64,000 bases of DNA from Cordylochernes scorpioides (GCA_030710605.1 CP092886.1:48767966-48831965); one strand, 5' to 3'. Shown: positions 38,791-49,910, counted from the first letter of the stretch. The notes: a model not told the origin generated them from the sequence alone. Numbers and translations are program-made.

Positions 38791-41005
38791 ATTTTTTAAA
38801 ATTATTTACACACAAATCAAGTTATCAAGTTTAATTGAATCAAAAATATTTTATTTTGACAATCCATGCAGATTATCTGTTTCAGCTTAGTTAAAATTTG
38901 CTGAAAAAAATTAAATAGAGAAAATTAAACATTTTAAAAACTACAACTCGTTAAAGCAGTATAATTAAACTTTATTTATCAATATTTCAATAACTTTAAA
39001 ATTTCAATTACAAATGCAGTAAAACAAAATGTGTATATTAAAAAAAATTACTCTGAACAATTTTATTATGCATATATATAATTTAATCTGTTATCTATAT
39101 TTAAAAAATAAATTATTATGGACGAGTCTATTTTCTTAGTTTTATTCTAGGTTTTTTTTCACCCCTTTTGATCCTTTGGGAAGAATAATGGTTAAAGAGA
39201 AAATTCAAACTCATAAAATATTAATGATTAATATGAAAAACCATCGATACAAAAAAATGCAAAAATATATATTGTTTTAAATTACATCAATTGTTTAGTT
39301 TTAGATTAGAATCCTCTAACTCATTTGGGATGCTTTTACTGAAAAGCTTTCTAGCTAATGATTTACCTTTTGATAGGCCAAGCTTACGCCAAAGTTATTG
39401 ATGTATAATTATTTGAAATATAGATCTTTCAATTTATTATGAGACTATCCAAACAATATGAAATGAATCGATTTTCAATATAGGAATGCAAAGCAATCAA
39501 AATATTTTACAAATTACTCACCTGTCATTCGCAAAAAAAATGTTTATGGTTCGAGTTGCGAAAATGGCGTCCCCAAGATGTGGTGCTGGTTCAACAAAAC
39601 ATTATGAGGTCAACGCAACCTAAGTTAAAAAGTAAAAAAATGAAAAGTATCTATTAAATATTTTAAAAAGTGTGTGTTATATATTTTAGTTTCAAATATA
39701 TAGTAATTTCTTCATATTTTTACTTCCAAAATTCGTGGCATACTTTTTTTAGTAAATGGCGCTATAAAGATAATCCAGGTTCCCAAGTTGGTCGTGAATA
39801 GAAATAGTCTTAAATTATTTTACTATTATGCTCAATAATTCACGGCATTATTTATTGATACAGACAAGCTAAATATAGAATTGCAAACATCTTGCTTATA
39901 GTAAATATTTACTTTAGAGGAATATTTTTGTAAAGAAGAAATATTTCCATATTATAGTTAGTGTACTTATTTCTTATGTTGAATATTTTAATTAAAGCCA
40001 CTTTTCAAAAACACTGCATTAGATAATAAACGCCCTAGATTTAACAACTACCTTCACTATCAGATAAATTCACGTTGAAGATATCATTAACATTAAAAAA
40101 AGTTTATTGCCCTTTTGACAACCCGCTATCGCCGTTTTAAAAAAAGGTGGAAATCTTATTAGTTATCGACAAAGAAACCCATTAATAAGCTTCCACCTTT
40201 TTTGACAGTGGGTCACCAAATCGTCAAAAGAAGATAAACTTTTATAAAATGGCTGATTAAGTCCTCAACTTGAATGAATCAAAATCCAACTTAGCAAATG
40301 TGGTATTCTCTATATTCACTATCATAAATATGCTAAATATCCACCTTTCAATTAACTATATCTTAATCTCTTAAAACAAGATAGCTTGTGTACAATTTTT
40401 CTTGCTAGATAATAGGCATGTAAAAAAGAGAAATTATTTATTTATCATGAGATCATTCAAAAGCTTCACACCAATCAGTTTTATCAACACCTAAAAAGAG
40501 CCCTTGCTAAATATATATAGATAACCCAGAGCGCAGAATGCCAACTACACAGCTCTCTCACTATTGAAATCTAATCTCTCTAGAATGAAAGGGAGTTTAA
40601 ATAATTTTTAAAACTTTCTAAACAACTTACATTTTTAGAATTATTCAACAATTTGTTTTAAAATGATATTTCACATAAATGGATATTTGCTATGCTATAT
40701 TATAATTTTATAAAATCGGGAAAATTACGCCAAAAGCCTGGGTTTTGCAAATGTATGAAGTTTTTTTTAAAATATTGAAACGCGCGACATATATAATGGA
40801 TAGTGCAAACTTCAGTTCAGGATTTTATTATTCATATGGGGAAAAATATGGTCAAATATTTATACGCGACTAGAAATATTTTGTCAAATTAAAAATCGTA
40901 GATATTTATTTATTAAGATTGGACTAAATTTATTTGTTGATATTTGTTTATTGGTTTATTTTGATCTGCCATATATAATTTAATAGTCACTAAATTAAAA
41001 TTTAA
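38791..41005. other. Intergenic region between beta-catenin and NFU1
   Basis: Very AT-rich, little repeat content. At 39564 a short frame MASPRCGAG in a good start context (GCGAAAATGGCGTCC) sits in a locally GC-richer patch and could be a first exon or promoter-proximal segment of either gene; this is a guess. Near 40110-40205 two GTGGAA/TTCCACC-type inverted blocks occur. No other gene seen. Confidence 0.45.
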
Positions 41006-41008
41006 CAG

Positions 41009-41860
41009 AAAAAAATTTCTCGAAATTTATCACGATTTATTGTTTCCAATTTATTCTCTAAAAAAATACCGCGTCAAAAGATTGAGGTACGGAGGGCGTT
41101 AAATGTTTTAACAAACACACGATCTTTACGTCCTTATGTACAGTTTGCGCCTAAATCACAAAATGGATGTTTGGATAGATTTACTCCTTGGGCTACAGTG
41201 AGTAGTCGTTCGATGTTCATTCAAACTCAAGATACACCAAATCCAAGTTGCTTAAAATTTTTACCAGGAGTCACCGTTCTCGAATCAGGCACTGTTAACT
41301 TCGCAACCATGCGCGAGGGTCGAAAATCACCATTAGCCATGCAGCTCTTTCGTATTGAAGGTGTCAAATCGGTGTTTTTCGGACCTGATTTTATCACTAT
41401 TACCAAAGAAGATGAAGATTTAGAATGGAGACTACTTAAACCTCAAATATTTGCAGCTATTATGGATTTTTTTGCAAGTGGTCAACCAGTACTTAGTGAA
41501 GATGTTCTATCCAAAGATACAGAAATTCATCCAGATGACAGTGAAACTGTACAGATGATTAAAGATCTGATTGACACAAGGATCAGACCCACTGTACAAG
41601 AAGATGGTGGTGACATTGAATATGTGGGTTTTGAAGAAGGTGTAGTGAAACTTAAACTCCAGGGAGCTTGTACAGGATGCCCAAGTTCCTCAGTGACACT
41701 CCGCAATGGTATTCAGAACATGCTACATTTCTACATCCCAGAAGTCATGGGTGTGATTCAAATAAAAGATGAGGCGGAAGAGATTTCGGAGAAGGAATTT
41801 GAAAAATTTGAACAGAACATTCGAGTGAAGAACAAGGACACTGAAAAAAAGTCAGATTAA
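41009..41860 (+). CDS. NFU1: NFU1 iron-sulfur cluster scaffold, main exon (5' end unresolved)
   Basis: NFU1 is a mitochondrial scaffold that hands 4Fe-4S clusters to lipoate synthase and complex II. The frame is open from 41006. The Nfu N-terminal domain starts at [17 protein letters not shown] (41210 on) and includes [11 protein letters not shown] and IMDFFASG. The C-terminal NifU domain has [14 protein letters not shown] and the cluster-binding CxxC in CTGCPSS (about 41670). The end is lysine/glutamate-rich, with TAA at 41858. There is no ATG in frame before 41213. An AAATTTAACAG acceptor at 41008 and an arginine-rich, acid-poor segment after it (KISRNLSRF...) suggest that a first exon supplies the start and presequence. 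An ATTAAA poly(A) signal lies near 41940. The clean frame and codon pattern argue for the functional gene over a retrocopy. Confidence 0.9.
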   Translation, partial: KKISRNLSRFIVSNLFSKKIPRQKIEVRRALNVLTNTRSLRPYVQFAPKSQNGCLDRFTPWATVSSRSMFIQTQDTPNPSCLKFLPGVTVLESGTVNFATMREGRKSPLAMQLFRIEGVKSVFFGPDFITITKEDEDLEWRLLKPQIFAAIMDFFASGQPVLSEDVLSKDTEIHPDDSETVQMIKDLIDTRIRPTVQEDGGDIEYVGFEEGVVKLKLQGACTGCPSSSVTLRNGIQNMLHFYIPEVMGVIQIKDEAEEISEKEFEKFEQNIRVKNKDTEKKSD

Positions 41861-42000
41861 GATGATACAAATGTTACTTGTTTCAATCAGTTGTTTTGAC
41901 AAATTATCTCAAATGTATAGAAAGTTTAAAAAGGTAATATATTAAACCTAAACTTATCAAATTGTTTGCTGTATTTTTTTAAATCTCTCTCTTATATGTA

Positions 42001-42278
42001 CACCTATCCCCCGATTTACACGGTACTTGTTTTACACGTTTTCGCTTTTACACGGTTTTCCAAATAAGTTTTTTTTTTGTTTTTATCGCGCTATACTAAA
42101 TGCTACTGTGATTGAACACATGCGCTGTGTACACATCTCACGAGGAATCCCGAGCTTATGTGCTGACTACATATTTTAACCTGTTAATGCATTTTATTTT
42201 TATTTCTGTGTACATCTATCCCCCGATTTACACGTTTTTCTCAGGAACGTATCTACCGTGTAAATCGGGGGATAGGTG
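42001..42278. mobile_element. MITE 'CACCTATCCCCCGATTTACACGG'
   Basis: 278 bp with inverted ends CACCTATCCCCCGATTTACA and TGTAAATCGGGGGATAGGTG and TA on both sides (41999-42000, 42279-42280). An internal copy of the left end (about 42215-42230) shows a nested duplication. Likely pogo/Tc1-type, lying 140 bp after the NFU1 stop. Confidence 0.85.
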
Positions 42279-42324
42279 TATTTTTGTAAAAAACTCAATC
42301 ATCTAGATAAAACATTCAAACTAT

Positions 42325-42460
42325 TTTTTGACACTGATAAGGCACAATTTGGATTATAGATTATAAACACAAGGTAATAAGACCAAATAAATAAATAGTA
42401 TGTGACGTTTCGGTAACAGCGTTGTTACCATCTTCAGACAAAAGTACTGAATGAGAAATT
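42325..42460 (-). repeat. Hammerhead family 1 element, left half
   Basis: Starts GATAAGGCACAATTTGGATT and ends at the core; its right half appears at 42765-42860 after a 300-bp insert that contains a second palindrome (TAACAGTAACTATTT repeats). Confidence 0.75.
42395..42449 (-). ncRNA. Hammerhead ribozyme candidate, family 1 (best minus-strand copy)
   Basis: CTGAAGA (42431-42437), extra T, perfect 7-bp stem II GGTAACA-ACGC-TGTTACC, GAAACGTC (42404-42411). The most canonical family 1 core in the window. Confidence 0.65.
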
Positions 42461-42764
42461 TTACCACAGCATGATTCAAATAGTTACTGTTATCAAGAAT
42501 AAAATGAATGATCAAGAATAATTATCTGTGTTTCTCAGAAAACTATCATCTTCTTATCTGCTATCTTGTTTACACACTTGATAACAGTAACTATTTAAAA
42601 CATGCTGTGATAAAATTTCTCATTCCTCCCTGCGATGACACCTCCACTGCCAGATCTTAGGATCCCTTGCCACCAGTTTGCGTTCTGCAGCCATGTTGGG
42701 GCTAGAAGACCTTATTTGATTGGCCAATTAGCCCGGAATTCAAGAATTCATTCAAATTTGTCAT

Positions 42765-42860
42765 TCAGTCCTTTTGTCTGAAGATGGTAACATGGCTGTT
42801 ACCGAAATGTCACACACTATTTATTTATTTGATCTTATTACCTTGTGTTTATTTTTTGAC
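42765..42860 (+). repeat. Hammerhead family 1 element, right half
   Basis: Plus core CTGAAGA (42778-42784), stem II GGTAACA-TGGC-TGTTACC, GAAATGTC (42804-42811): C to T in the GAAAC block. Then the arm GATCTTATTACCTTGTGT. Confidence 0.7.
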
Positions 42861-42937
42861 ACACATGTTTCTTATTGAAATAAAACAATTTTCTACTGCC
42901 CTTACTGTAATGATAGAATAATAGAAGAGCCTGGCTC

Positions 42938-43148
42938 TGTTGAAAAAAATAGGAAGGAGAATGCCGGGAAATTGTCTTTAAAGATAGAAAGTTTTATTAA
43001 GTTATGCTCTCTAATTTTACATAAAGTTAAAGCAGCTTGCTTTACATAGTCCTGTACGACAATGATAGAAATAATTTATATACATGGCGGTCAACTGGTC
43101 AAAAACAAATAAAAAAAGAGTAGAATGCTGAAATTGATTATTCCAACA
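42938..43148 (-). repeat. 3' LTR of Copia
   Basis: 211 bp. Compared with the 5' LTR it carries an extra TC in GCTCTCTAATT and a few substitutions. Confidence 0.94.
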
Positions 43149-43162
43149 CCCTCCCTCAATTT

Positions 43163-44200
43163 CTACATTCCCAATCCAGCAACATGTTTATCATACAAGA
43201 CTCTTGGCAGACCTTTAGTAAGGATGTCGGCAACATTTTCCTGGGTTGGTATGTGAACGACCTCGATAAGACCATCGCTGCAAATGCTTCTAATATAATG
43301 CCATTTGATGTCAATGTGTTTAGTTCTGGCATGATGGACTGGATTTCTCGCCAGCTGTTGAGCGCCCTGGTTATCAGTCTTTAAAACCGTAGGTTCATTC
43401 AATAATTCACCAAATCCCATCTCATCCAACAGCGCTCTAAGATAGACTGCCTCCTTTCCTGCTTCACAAAGTGCTATGTACTCAGATTCCGTGCTCGAAA
43501 GGGCGACAGTCTGCTGCTTCTTCGATTCCCAAGCTATTGGACCTCCTGCTAAGAAGAAAACAAGTCCCGTTTGAGATTTTCTATCCGCGAGGTTTCCACC
43601 CCAATCAGCGTCGACACAACCATAAAGGGTCTCATTAGTTTTCTCGTAAGTTATTTTCAAACATAAAGTGCCCTTTAGATAGCGGAGGACACGCTTGGCC
43701 GCATTCCAGTGCTGTCTCCTAGGATCATTGCTGAATTGTCCCAAAGCACTAACCGCATAGGCTATATCAGGCCTTGTCGACACTGAAAGATATATTAACG
43801 ATCCAATCAGTGATTGGTATTCTACCTTTTTTACTGGCTCATTCTCACCCTCTATAGATGAAATCTTTGTTAACTTGGAGTTCGAGTCCATGGGTGTAGA
43901 AATCGGCTTGGCCTCCTTCATTCTATATTTCGCCAGAAGTTCTTCAATATATTTCTCTTGATCTATGGATATTGAGCCATCCTTTTTCGTTTGTATTCTT
44001 AAACCCAAACAATAATTTATCTTTCCAAGATCTTTTATTTTGAATATCTTCTTCATACTTTCATTAAAGGATATCAACGTGTCTTCTCTTTCAGCTGCAA
44101 TTATCAAATCATCAACATAGATTGCCACCAGAAGAATGCCTTCATGATGTTTGATGTAGACACAGTTATCATTTTTCATCTGTTCTAGGCCCATTTCTTT
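43163..44200 (-). pseudogene. pol: Copia RT C-terminal part and RNase H
   Basis: Resumes after the frameshift with CVYIKHHEGILLVAIYVDDLII (YVDD active site), LGLRIQ, STPMDSN and the YQSLIGSLIYLSVSTRPDI block; RNase H has DADWGG, ALSSTESEY and TDNQGA. Ends DKHVAGLGM-stop directly before the polypurine tract. Confidence 0.92.
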
Positions 44201-45993
44201 AATACTGAATCGAGCTTTGCATGCCAAGTCATTCCAGCCTGTTTCAGACCATATATAGCCTTCTTTAGTTTACATACCCTTTTTGGATATTTCTTTGACT
44301 CGAAATTTTCTGGTTGTGTCATGTAAATTTCTTCTTTGACATCACCATTCAAGAAGGGAGACTGAACATCCATTTGATGGACCAGCAAATCATATTCAAC
44401 GGCCAAGGCTAAAACTGTTCTGATCGTACTGTGGCGTACAACTGGTGCAAAGGTTTCCTCATAATCAATACCGTATTTTTGGGAATAGCCTTTTGCTACA
44501 AGTCGAGCCTTATACCGTTCAAGAGAACCATCACTACTATACTTTCTCCTGAATACCCATTTGCTTCCAATTACGTTTTGGCCCTTAGGGGGATCAACCA
44601 GTTCCCAAGTTTTGTTTTCAATCAATGAATCAAACTCCTCCTTCATTGCTTTCCTCCAAAAATAAGAATCTTTTCCAGACAGCGCTTCCTCTGCGTCTTT
44701 TGGATCTGGGGAGTACTTCACTTCTGAAAATTCTTGCATGGATAAATTTGCCGTAGGATATTCCTTTCTTGGTCGGCCAGGTTTTCCCGTTCTAATATAC
44801 CTTGGTCTTCCTCTTCCTCTCTGCGAGATGACTTCCATTGTTTCTGATGGTTCGCCTAAAAAATCCGAATCAGTTCCGGGCAAAGTGTTTTCATCATCCT
44901 GAAGACTTTCCCCCTCCAATGATATATCTACCTTTTTCTGTGGTATAGCTTCAATTTGCACCACGTCATTCCTAGAGGTAGAGTTTTCAGATTCGAGGAA
45001 ACGTACATCTCGACTTTTTATCATCATGCCTGTCCCAGGCTTCCATAATCTGTACGCCTTTGATTCGGGAGAATAGCCAATCAGTCGGTATTCTTCACTG
45101 CGAGGAGCGAATTTTCCTCTTCTTGGACGGTTGTCAACAGCGAAACATTTACATCCAATCATTCTTAAATGAGAATCGGTTGGTTTTCTTCCTGTAAATA
45201 TTTCATACGGAGTTCGACTTTCATTTGTTCTTGGGCATCTGTTTCTGATGTATGTAGATGTATGCACAAGTTCAGCCCAAAGTGGATCTGGGAGGTTCGC
45301 TTGAATTATGAAACATCTAGTCATTTCTACCAGAGTTCTGTTCGCTCTTTCAGCAACTCCATTTTGTTGCGGAGAATATTCAACTGAGAGCTGATGTCTA
45401 ATTCCTTCCTCCGATAAATATTCTTTAAAATCTGAACTCAAATACTCTGCTGCATTGTCACTTCTAATTGCTTTAATTTTCTTGCCAGTTTGTTTCTCAG
45501 CAAATCTTTTAAAGACTTTAAATCCTTTGAAAATTTCACTTTTTCGTTTCATAACAAAAGTGAATATCATTCGTGAGAAATCGTCAATGAAAGTTGCGAA
45601 GTACAATGCACCGCCATATGACTTTGTTCTCATCGGTCCACATATGTCAGAATGAATAAGTTGCAGTGGCTCTGTTGACTTTGTCAGAGAGACTTCTGGG
45701 AATGGTAATCGAGTCTGTTTACCCCTAATACAAGTTTCACAACTTGTTATACTTTTAAATTCACCCTTGGGTAATCCATTGACTAAATTCTCTCTCTGCA
45801 ATTTCTTGAGGTCATCAAAATTAAGATGACCAAACCTATTATGCCAAATTTCACTGCTATTTTTGTCTATACACATTCTGGTAAATTGCGTTTTTGCATA
45901 TTTAGTTTGACGCAATATGTAAAGTCCGTTTCTTTTGTAAGCTTTTATGCAAATTTTCCTCAATGGATTCACAATTTCCGCTTTTTCTCTCAT
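44185..45993 (-). pseudogene. pol: Copia integrase and RT N-terminal part
   Basis: GAG-pre-integrase zinc finger WHNRFGHLN...CETCIRGK; integrase D (HSDICGPM), D (RSDNAAEY) and E (NGVAERAN); a basic AT-hook-like stretch RGRGRPRYIRTGKPGRPRK (about 44770-44820); RT begins WRKAMKEEFDSL, GSKWVFRRK, RYKARLVAKGY and QMDVQSPFLNG. The frame is lost near 44200 within HAKLDSVLKK by a 1-nt change. Confidence 0.92.
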
Positions 45994-46008
45994 AAATTTA
46001 ACAAAAAA

Positions 46009-46284
46009 TTATTTTTCTATGCAGGTGCTGACTGAAATCAAATTTCCCTTCAGTCCTGGGACAAATAACACATTTTCTAATTTTAATAAAAACGGTTCAC
46101 CATGTTCGAGAACTTCCAATTCTACCGTTCCTGTACCTAAAGCTTCTATGCTTTGGTCGTTCGCTAATTTAACGGCTATTGGCTCTGTTTCTCTTAAATC
46201 TGAAAATGCTGTTCTTAAGCAGCACATGTGTGCAGTTGCAACCGCTATCCAGGCACCACTCGTCAACCTCAAGAATATTTTCAT
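46009..46284 (-). pseudogene. Copia protease, C-terminal part
   Basis: Takes over after the gag frameshift: AHMCCLRTAFSDL, then VLFVPGLKGNLISVS, the conserved end of Copia protease. A TAA at 46009 after CIEK separates it from integrase. Confidence 0.85.
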
Positions 46285-47056
46285 CTCTAATTCCTAGAGA
46301 AGCAGCCATTCGCGTATTGTTTCTTCTAGAGTTCCTTTTTGACCAGCAGTCAGCCGCTTTGTGGCCTTTCTTGCCACAGTAATGGCAGTTAAATTTAAAA
46401 TCCTTCCGATTTGGTGGTTTAGTGGAATTGGTAGTTTTTCTTTCTGGATTTCCAAAAAAGACATTTTGTTCTCCAGACGAAGTTCCCTCCATTTCACGTT
46501 GCCTTTGATCTTCTTCTATGATCTTGACCTTTAAAGTTTCAAGTTTTGGGAGCTCATCTCTGGTTTCTATTGCAGTCCTGAATCCTTCATACGATTCTGG
46601 AAGACTACACAACAAGAGTATAACTAAAAAGTCTTCGGGTACTTGAGCCCCAATTTCACCTAGATTGTCCACTAATGAGGTAAATTTACTCAGGTAATCT
46701 TTCAAATCATCATTAGGCCTCATTTTCATCTGTATTAGCCTTTTGGTCAGGGAAACTCTCGTCGCAGGTCCTTTAGGTCGATAAACTTCTTCTATCTTTT
46801 TCCAGGCCTCCTCGGCAGTCTTGCAATTCTTAACATGTATTAGTTCTGATGGATTCAAGCTCAATACAATTGTAGCAAGAGCCTTCTGATCCTTATTTTG
46901 CCAATCAGTAAACTCTTGGTTACCGGGTTCAGGTTTGACATTGGCTTCATTAACATAATTCCACAGATCAGAGTGAACAAGAATCATTTGCATTTGAAGC
47001 CTCCATGTCTCAAAGTTTTGCTTATTCAACTTCTCAATTTGATATAGACTGGACAT
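46169..47056 (-). pseudogene. gag: Copia gag and start of protease
   Basis: Starts MSSLYQIEKLNKQNFETW, the typical Copia gag opening, with a UBN2-type capsid region (EEVYRPKG, LLCSLPESYEGF), one CCHC knuckle CHYCGKKGHKAADC and the protease LDSG motif. The frame shifts by one nucleotide just after the protease aspartate (about 46230-46250); the true continuation is in 46009-46284. Confidence 0.9.
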
Positions 47057-47102
47057 GCTTGATTCTTATTTTTCTTAGGCAATCAGTCCTGGGCCCATAA
47101 CC

Positions 47103-47310
47103 TGTTGATAAAATAGGAAGGAGAATGCCGGGAAATTGTCTTTAAAGATAGAAAGTTTTATTAAGTTATGCTCTAATTTTACATAAAGTTAAAGCAGCTT
47201 GCTTTACATACTCCTGTACGACAATGATAGAAATAATTTATATACATGGCGGTCAACTGGTCAAAAACAAATAAAAGAAGAGTAGAATGCTGAAATTGAT
47301 TATTCCAACA
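47103..47310 (-). repeat. 5' LTR of Copia
   Basis: 208 bp; minus-strand start TGTTGGAATAATC, end TATTTTATCAACA. Confidence 0.94.
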
Positions 47311-47559
47311 GGCTCATCAGTAGTGAACCCTCCCAGCAGTTTCACCAGTTCAATCTACCATACTGCAGTAATATTGCCTTTTTCTGTTTTGCTTTTATAC
47401 CAATAGTGAAGCTTACCTTTTGGAAAAGGTATTTTGATTTAACTATGGACATTAGCTTTGTAGACAGTAGAGAAATAAATATAATTATAAACATATAATA
47501 TATATACAATGTGAAAAAAATAGTACAAATGTGATATTGTACTGGGATAAGGTTAATAA

Positions 47560-48088
47560 ATTATGAAAAAGGCATCTCCTTATTGTGCAACTAAGAGTTG
47601 CTGATGGCTTGCGCCATCTATCAGAATAAATATCAACTTCTGGAATAATTAGAAATCAACGAGAATAGTTGATATTTATTCTGATAGATGGCGCAAGCCA
47701 TCAGCAACTTTCAGTTGCATGATAAGGAGATGCCTTTTTCATAATTTATGAACCTTATCCCAGTACAATATCACATTTTTACTATTTTTTCACATTGTGT
47801 CGCGGTCTCAGGCAATTCTGGCCTTAACTTTCTGTTTCATGATTTTTCAAGATGCCTGAAGGACCAGTTTTTTGGTCGTTGAGGTACAGCTTGCACCACG
47901 CTGATGAGGGCCAACAGCCCGAAACGCATCCGTGGTTAGCTTTTCTTGTTTAATCAAGAATGGGTATTTGGCAAATTCTGGAATAATTAGAAATCAACGA
48001 GAGTAGTTGATATTTATTTTGATAGATGGCGCAAGCCATCAGCAACTTTCAGTTGCACGATAAGGAGATGCCTTTTTCATAATTTATA
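47560..48088 (+). repeat. Hammerhead family 2 element (Penelope-like pseudo-LTR arrangement)
   Basis: The segment TTCTGGAATAATTAGAAATC...GGAGATGCCTTTTTCATAATTTA occurs twice in direct orientation (47637-47748 and 47980-48088) and once inverted (47572-47636). The ribozyme core lies between the direct copies. Direct plus inverted terminal copies are typical of Penelope-like elements. No RT is present. Confidence 0.7.
47894..47937 (+). ncRNA. Hammerhead ribozyme candidate, family 2
   Basis: CCACG then CTGATGA (47901-47907), stem II GGGC-CAACA-GCCC (47908-47920), GAAAC (47921-47925), GCATC and then CGTGG. Stem I CCACG/CGTGG pairs perfectly (6 bp with the flanking A-T). Stem III would be ACG/CAT with no loop, again only possible between two molecules. 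Expected cleavage after C at 47930. Confidence 0.7.
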
Positions 48089-48090
48089 TA

Positions 48091-48267
48091 CAGTTAAACC
48101 TGTCTATAGCGCCCCCTCTTGGGACTCACCAAAATAGGTTGCTATAGAGAGGGGGTGCTATAGACAGGTCACTTTTAATGTAAAATGTTTTCATTTTAAT
48201 GTTTAAAATCGGGTGCTATAGAGAGGAAGGTGCTATTTAGAGGGGGCACTATAGACAGGTTTAACTG
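48091..48267. mobile_element. MITE 'CAGTTAAACCTGTCTATAGCG', copy 2
   Basis: 177 bp, ends CAGTTAAACCTGTCTATAGC and GCTATAGACAGG-type inverse (here CACTATAGACAGGTTTAACTG), TA flanks. Confidence 0.85.
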
Positions 48268-48269
48268 TA

Positions 48270-48330
48270 TATATAATGGCAAAACTGCTGGTAGGGTTCA
48301 CCATTGATGAGCCAGGCCCTTGCAGTAAAG
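48270..48330 (+). repeat. Repeat family P fragment
   Basis: GGCAAAACTGCTGGTAGGGTTCACCATTGATGAGCC core only. Confidence 0.65.
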
Positions 48331-48564
48331 ACAGTAGAAGTTTGTTTTACATCAAAATGTGACATGACACGTGCCATTGTGGTTGTGACTTCTAAGTCAA
48401 CTGTGTTCTGGTTTTTCAATATTGAACTGTTGGTGATATTCTGTTGGTATCCATCAAGTGATGACCCACCTGACATTCTTTTGATTCAAGAACCATATGT
48501 TTTAAATGAACTACTAAATTCCACACATTGGAACGCTTTTATTTAGTAATTAACTAAAACACTA

Positions 48565-48650
48565 GTAATTAACACACTATTTATTTATTTGGATTTGGTC
48601 TTATTACCTTGTGTTTATAATCTATAATCCAAATTGTGCCTTATCATCTT
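48565..48650 (+). repeat. Hammerhead family 1 right arm
   Basis: CACACTATTTATTTATTTGG through TCCAAATTGTGCCTTATC; no core. Confidence 0.7.
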
Positions 48651-48756
48651 TATTACAAAAACATCGCTAGCACTTGCTCTTCAACGGGCAAAGTTACAAC
48701 AGAGAGTGAGCACCGGGGAAAAGCGTGATTTTCTAAATGATGGCTGTTTAATTTTT

Positions 48757-49060
48757 TTTTTCTTATCCCTAGTACACGTGGTACAGGCCATGATAATCAT
48801 AGTGGGTAGAGTAGGCGACTGCTTTTACTGTAAGTGCACCACATGTCTACACATGTGAAAAGCAGTTCGACTTTGCACTTACAAATATGCCAGAGCCCCG
48901 TTTGGTTACTTGCACTCGCTGGTGGGGTTGGGCTTTTGCAAGAAATCGGGGGCCATTGGAGCATTTTTTTTATCAGAAAAAAGTGCTCAATGCGGGAATC
49001 GAACCCAGGTCAAGGGGGTCGAAAACCAACGGTTTAGACCATCCTTTCACTGACCCCCTC
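48757..49060 (-). repeat. tRNA-derived SINE S1, full-length copy
   Basis: Minus orientation with head GGGGGTCAGTGAAAGGATGG at the right and a B-box-like GGGTTCGATTCCC. Confidence 0.85.
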
Positions 49061-49239
49061 CTGTTTAATCTGGATTTGAAGCAATGACAGAATTGTTCCG
49101 GATGTCTTCAGTTGATGCTGTTATTATTTTTATAAAAAATCTCACAGTTTTTGTAATAAAGAAACACATTGCATAATGTTTTTTTGATATTTTTGTGACT
49201 ATATAACTCATCTGCATGAGTTGGAGGTTTTCATCAGTA

Positions 49240-49600
49240 CAGGGAACTGCACCTTTGCCGGTCCCAAGCCCGGATAAAAAAGGAGGAGGGGGAGCAGTAA
49301 CAAGCCCACTAAACAACCTAGGCTCAGCTGGCCCGGCTGATAGTACCCTGTAAGGGCTCCAGGGATACAGGATGAGCAGCGTTTGTACTCCATGTTAGGA
49401 GCGGCTGCACATGGCGTCTGTTCCTGTCAGAGGCGGCCATTTCTTTTGGAGCTAAGTCGGCCTGCCACTGAGTAGTGCTCCCAGTCTTAATGACAAAGGC
49501 AGATGCATTCTACTTCACCCAATCATAATGGCTGTCAACTTTACAAGCTTGATACCCTAATATGATTGAGTGGAGATAAGAAAGAAGAAGATCAGTATAG
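49240..49600 (+). repeat. LINE-like 3' tail family 2
   Basis: CCTTTGCCGGTCCCAAGCCC to GATTGAGTGGAGATAAGAAAGAAGAAG. Shared with 49910 and 52450. Confidence 0.7.
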
Positions 49601-49774
49601 TGGCGGCTTCAATTCCAAATAACATCCTATGAGAGGAGTTATGAAATCAGTTAAATTTACTAAATAAAGTTGTTTAAACTGAAGTGGCTGATTTTCTGGC
49701 TAGAATACAAAAGTTACAGGAGGATGGTATTCATGTGGCACCTCTACCTTCAAAATTGCTTTAAAACAATACAT

Positions 49775-49910
49775 TTTGTTGATAAGGAACAATTTGGATT
49801 ATAAACACAAGGTAATAAGACCAAATACAAATAAATAAATAATGTGTGACATTTCGGTAACAACATTGTTACCGAAACGTCACACACATTATTACCTTGT
49901 GTATTATTAC
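49775..49910. repeat. Hammerhead family 1 fold-back, core collapsed
   Basis: GTGTGTGACATTTCGGTAACAACATTGTTACCGAAACGTCACACAC is one palindrome formed by two fused stem-II/GAAAC halves without CTGANGA. Confidence 0.75.

Larger units (their letters stand above)
42938..47310 (-). mobile_element. Full-length Copia LTR retrotransposon
   Basis: LTRs 42938-43148 and 47103-47310 have ends TGTTGG/CAACA-type and differ at about four or five sites. A 5-bp target duplication GGCTC stands at 42933-42937 and 47311-47315. The primer site next to the 5' LTR reads GGTTATGGGCCCAG, complementary to the anticodon arm of initiator tRNA-Met, as in Drosophila copia. A polypurine tract GAGGGAGGG abuts the 3' LTR. 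The single gag-pol frame on the minus strand is broken by three lesions. The insertion split a copy of repeat family P, whose halves flank it. Confidence 0.96.

Noticed and set aside
41171..41173. TTG start for NFU1
   Set aside because: Non-ATG initiation is unnecessary since the frame stays open upstream to a plausible splice acceptor.
49850..49890. Hammerhead candidate around GGTAACAACATTGTTACC
   Set aside because: Two GAAAC halves are fused; CTGANGA is missing on both strands.
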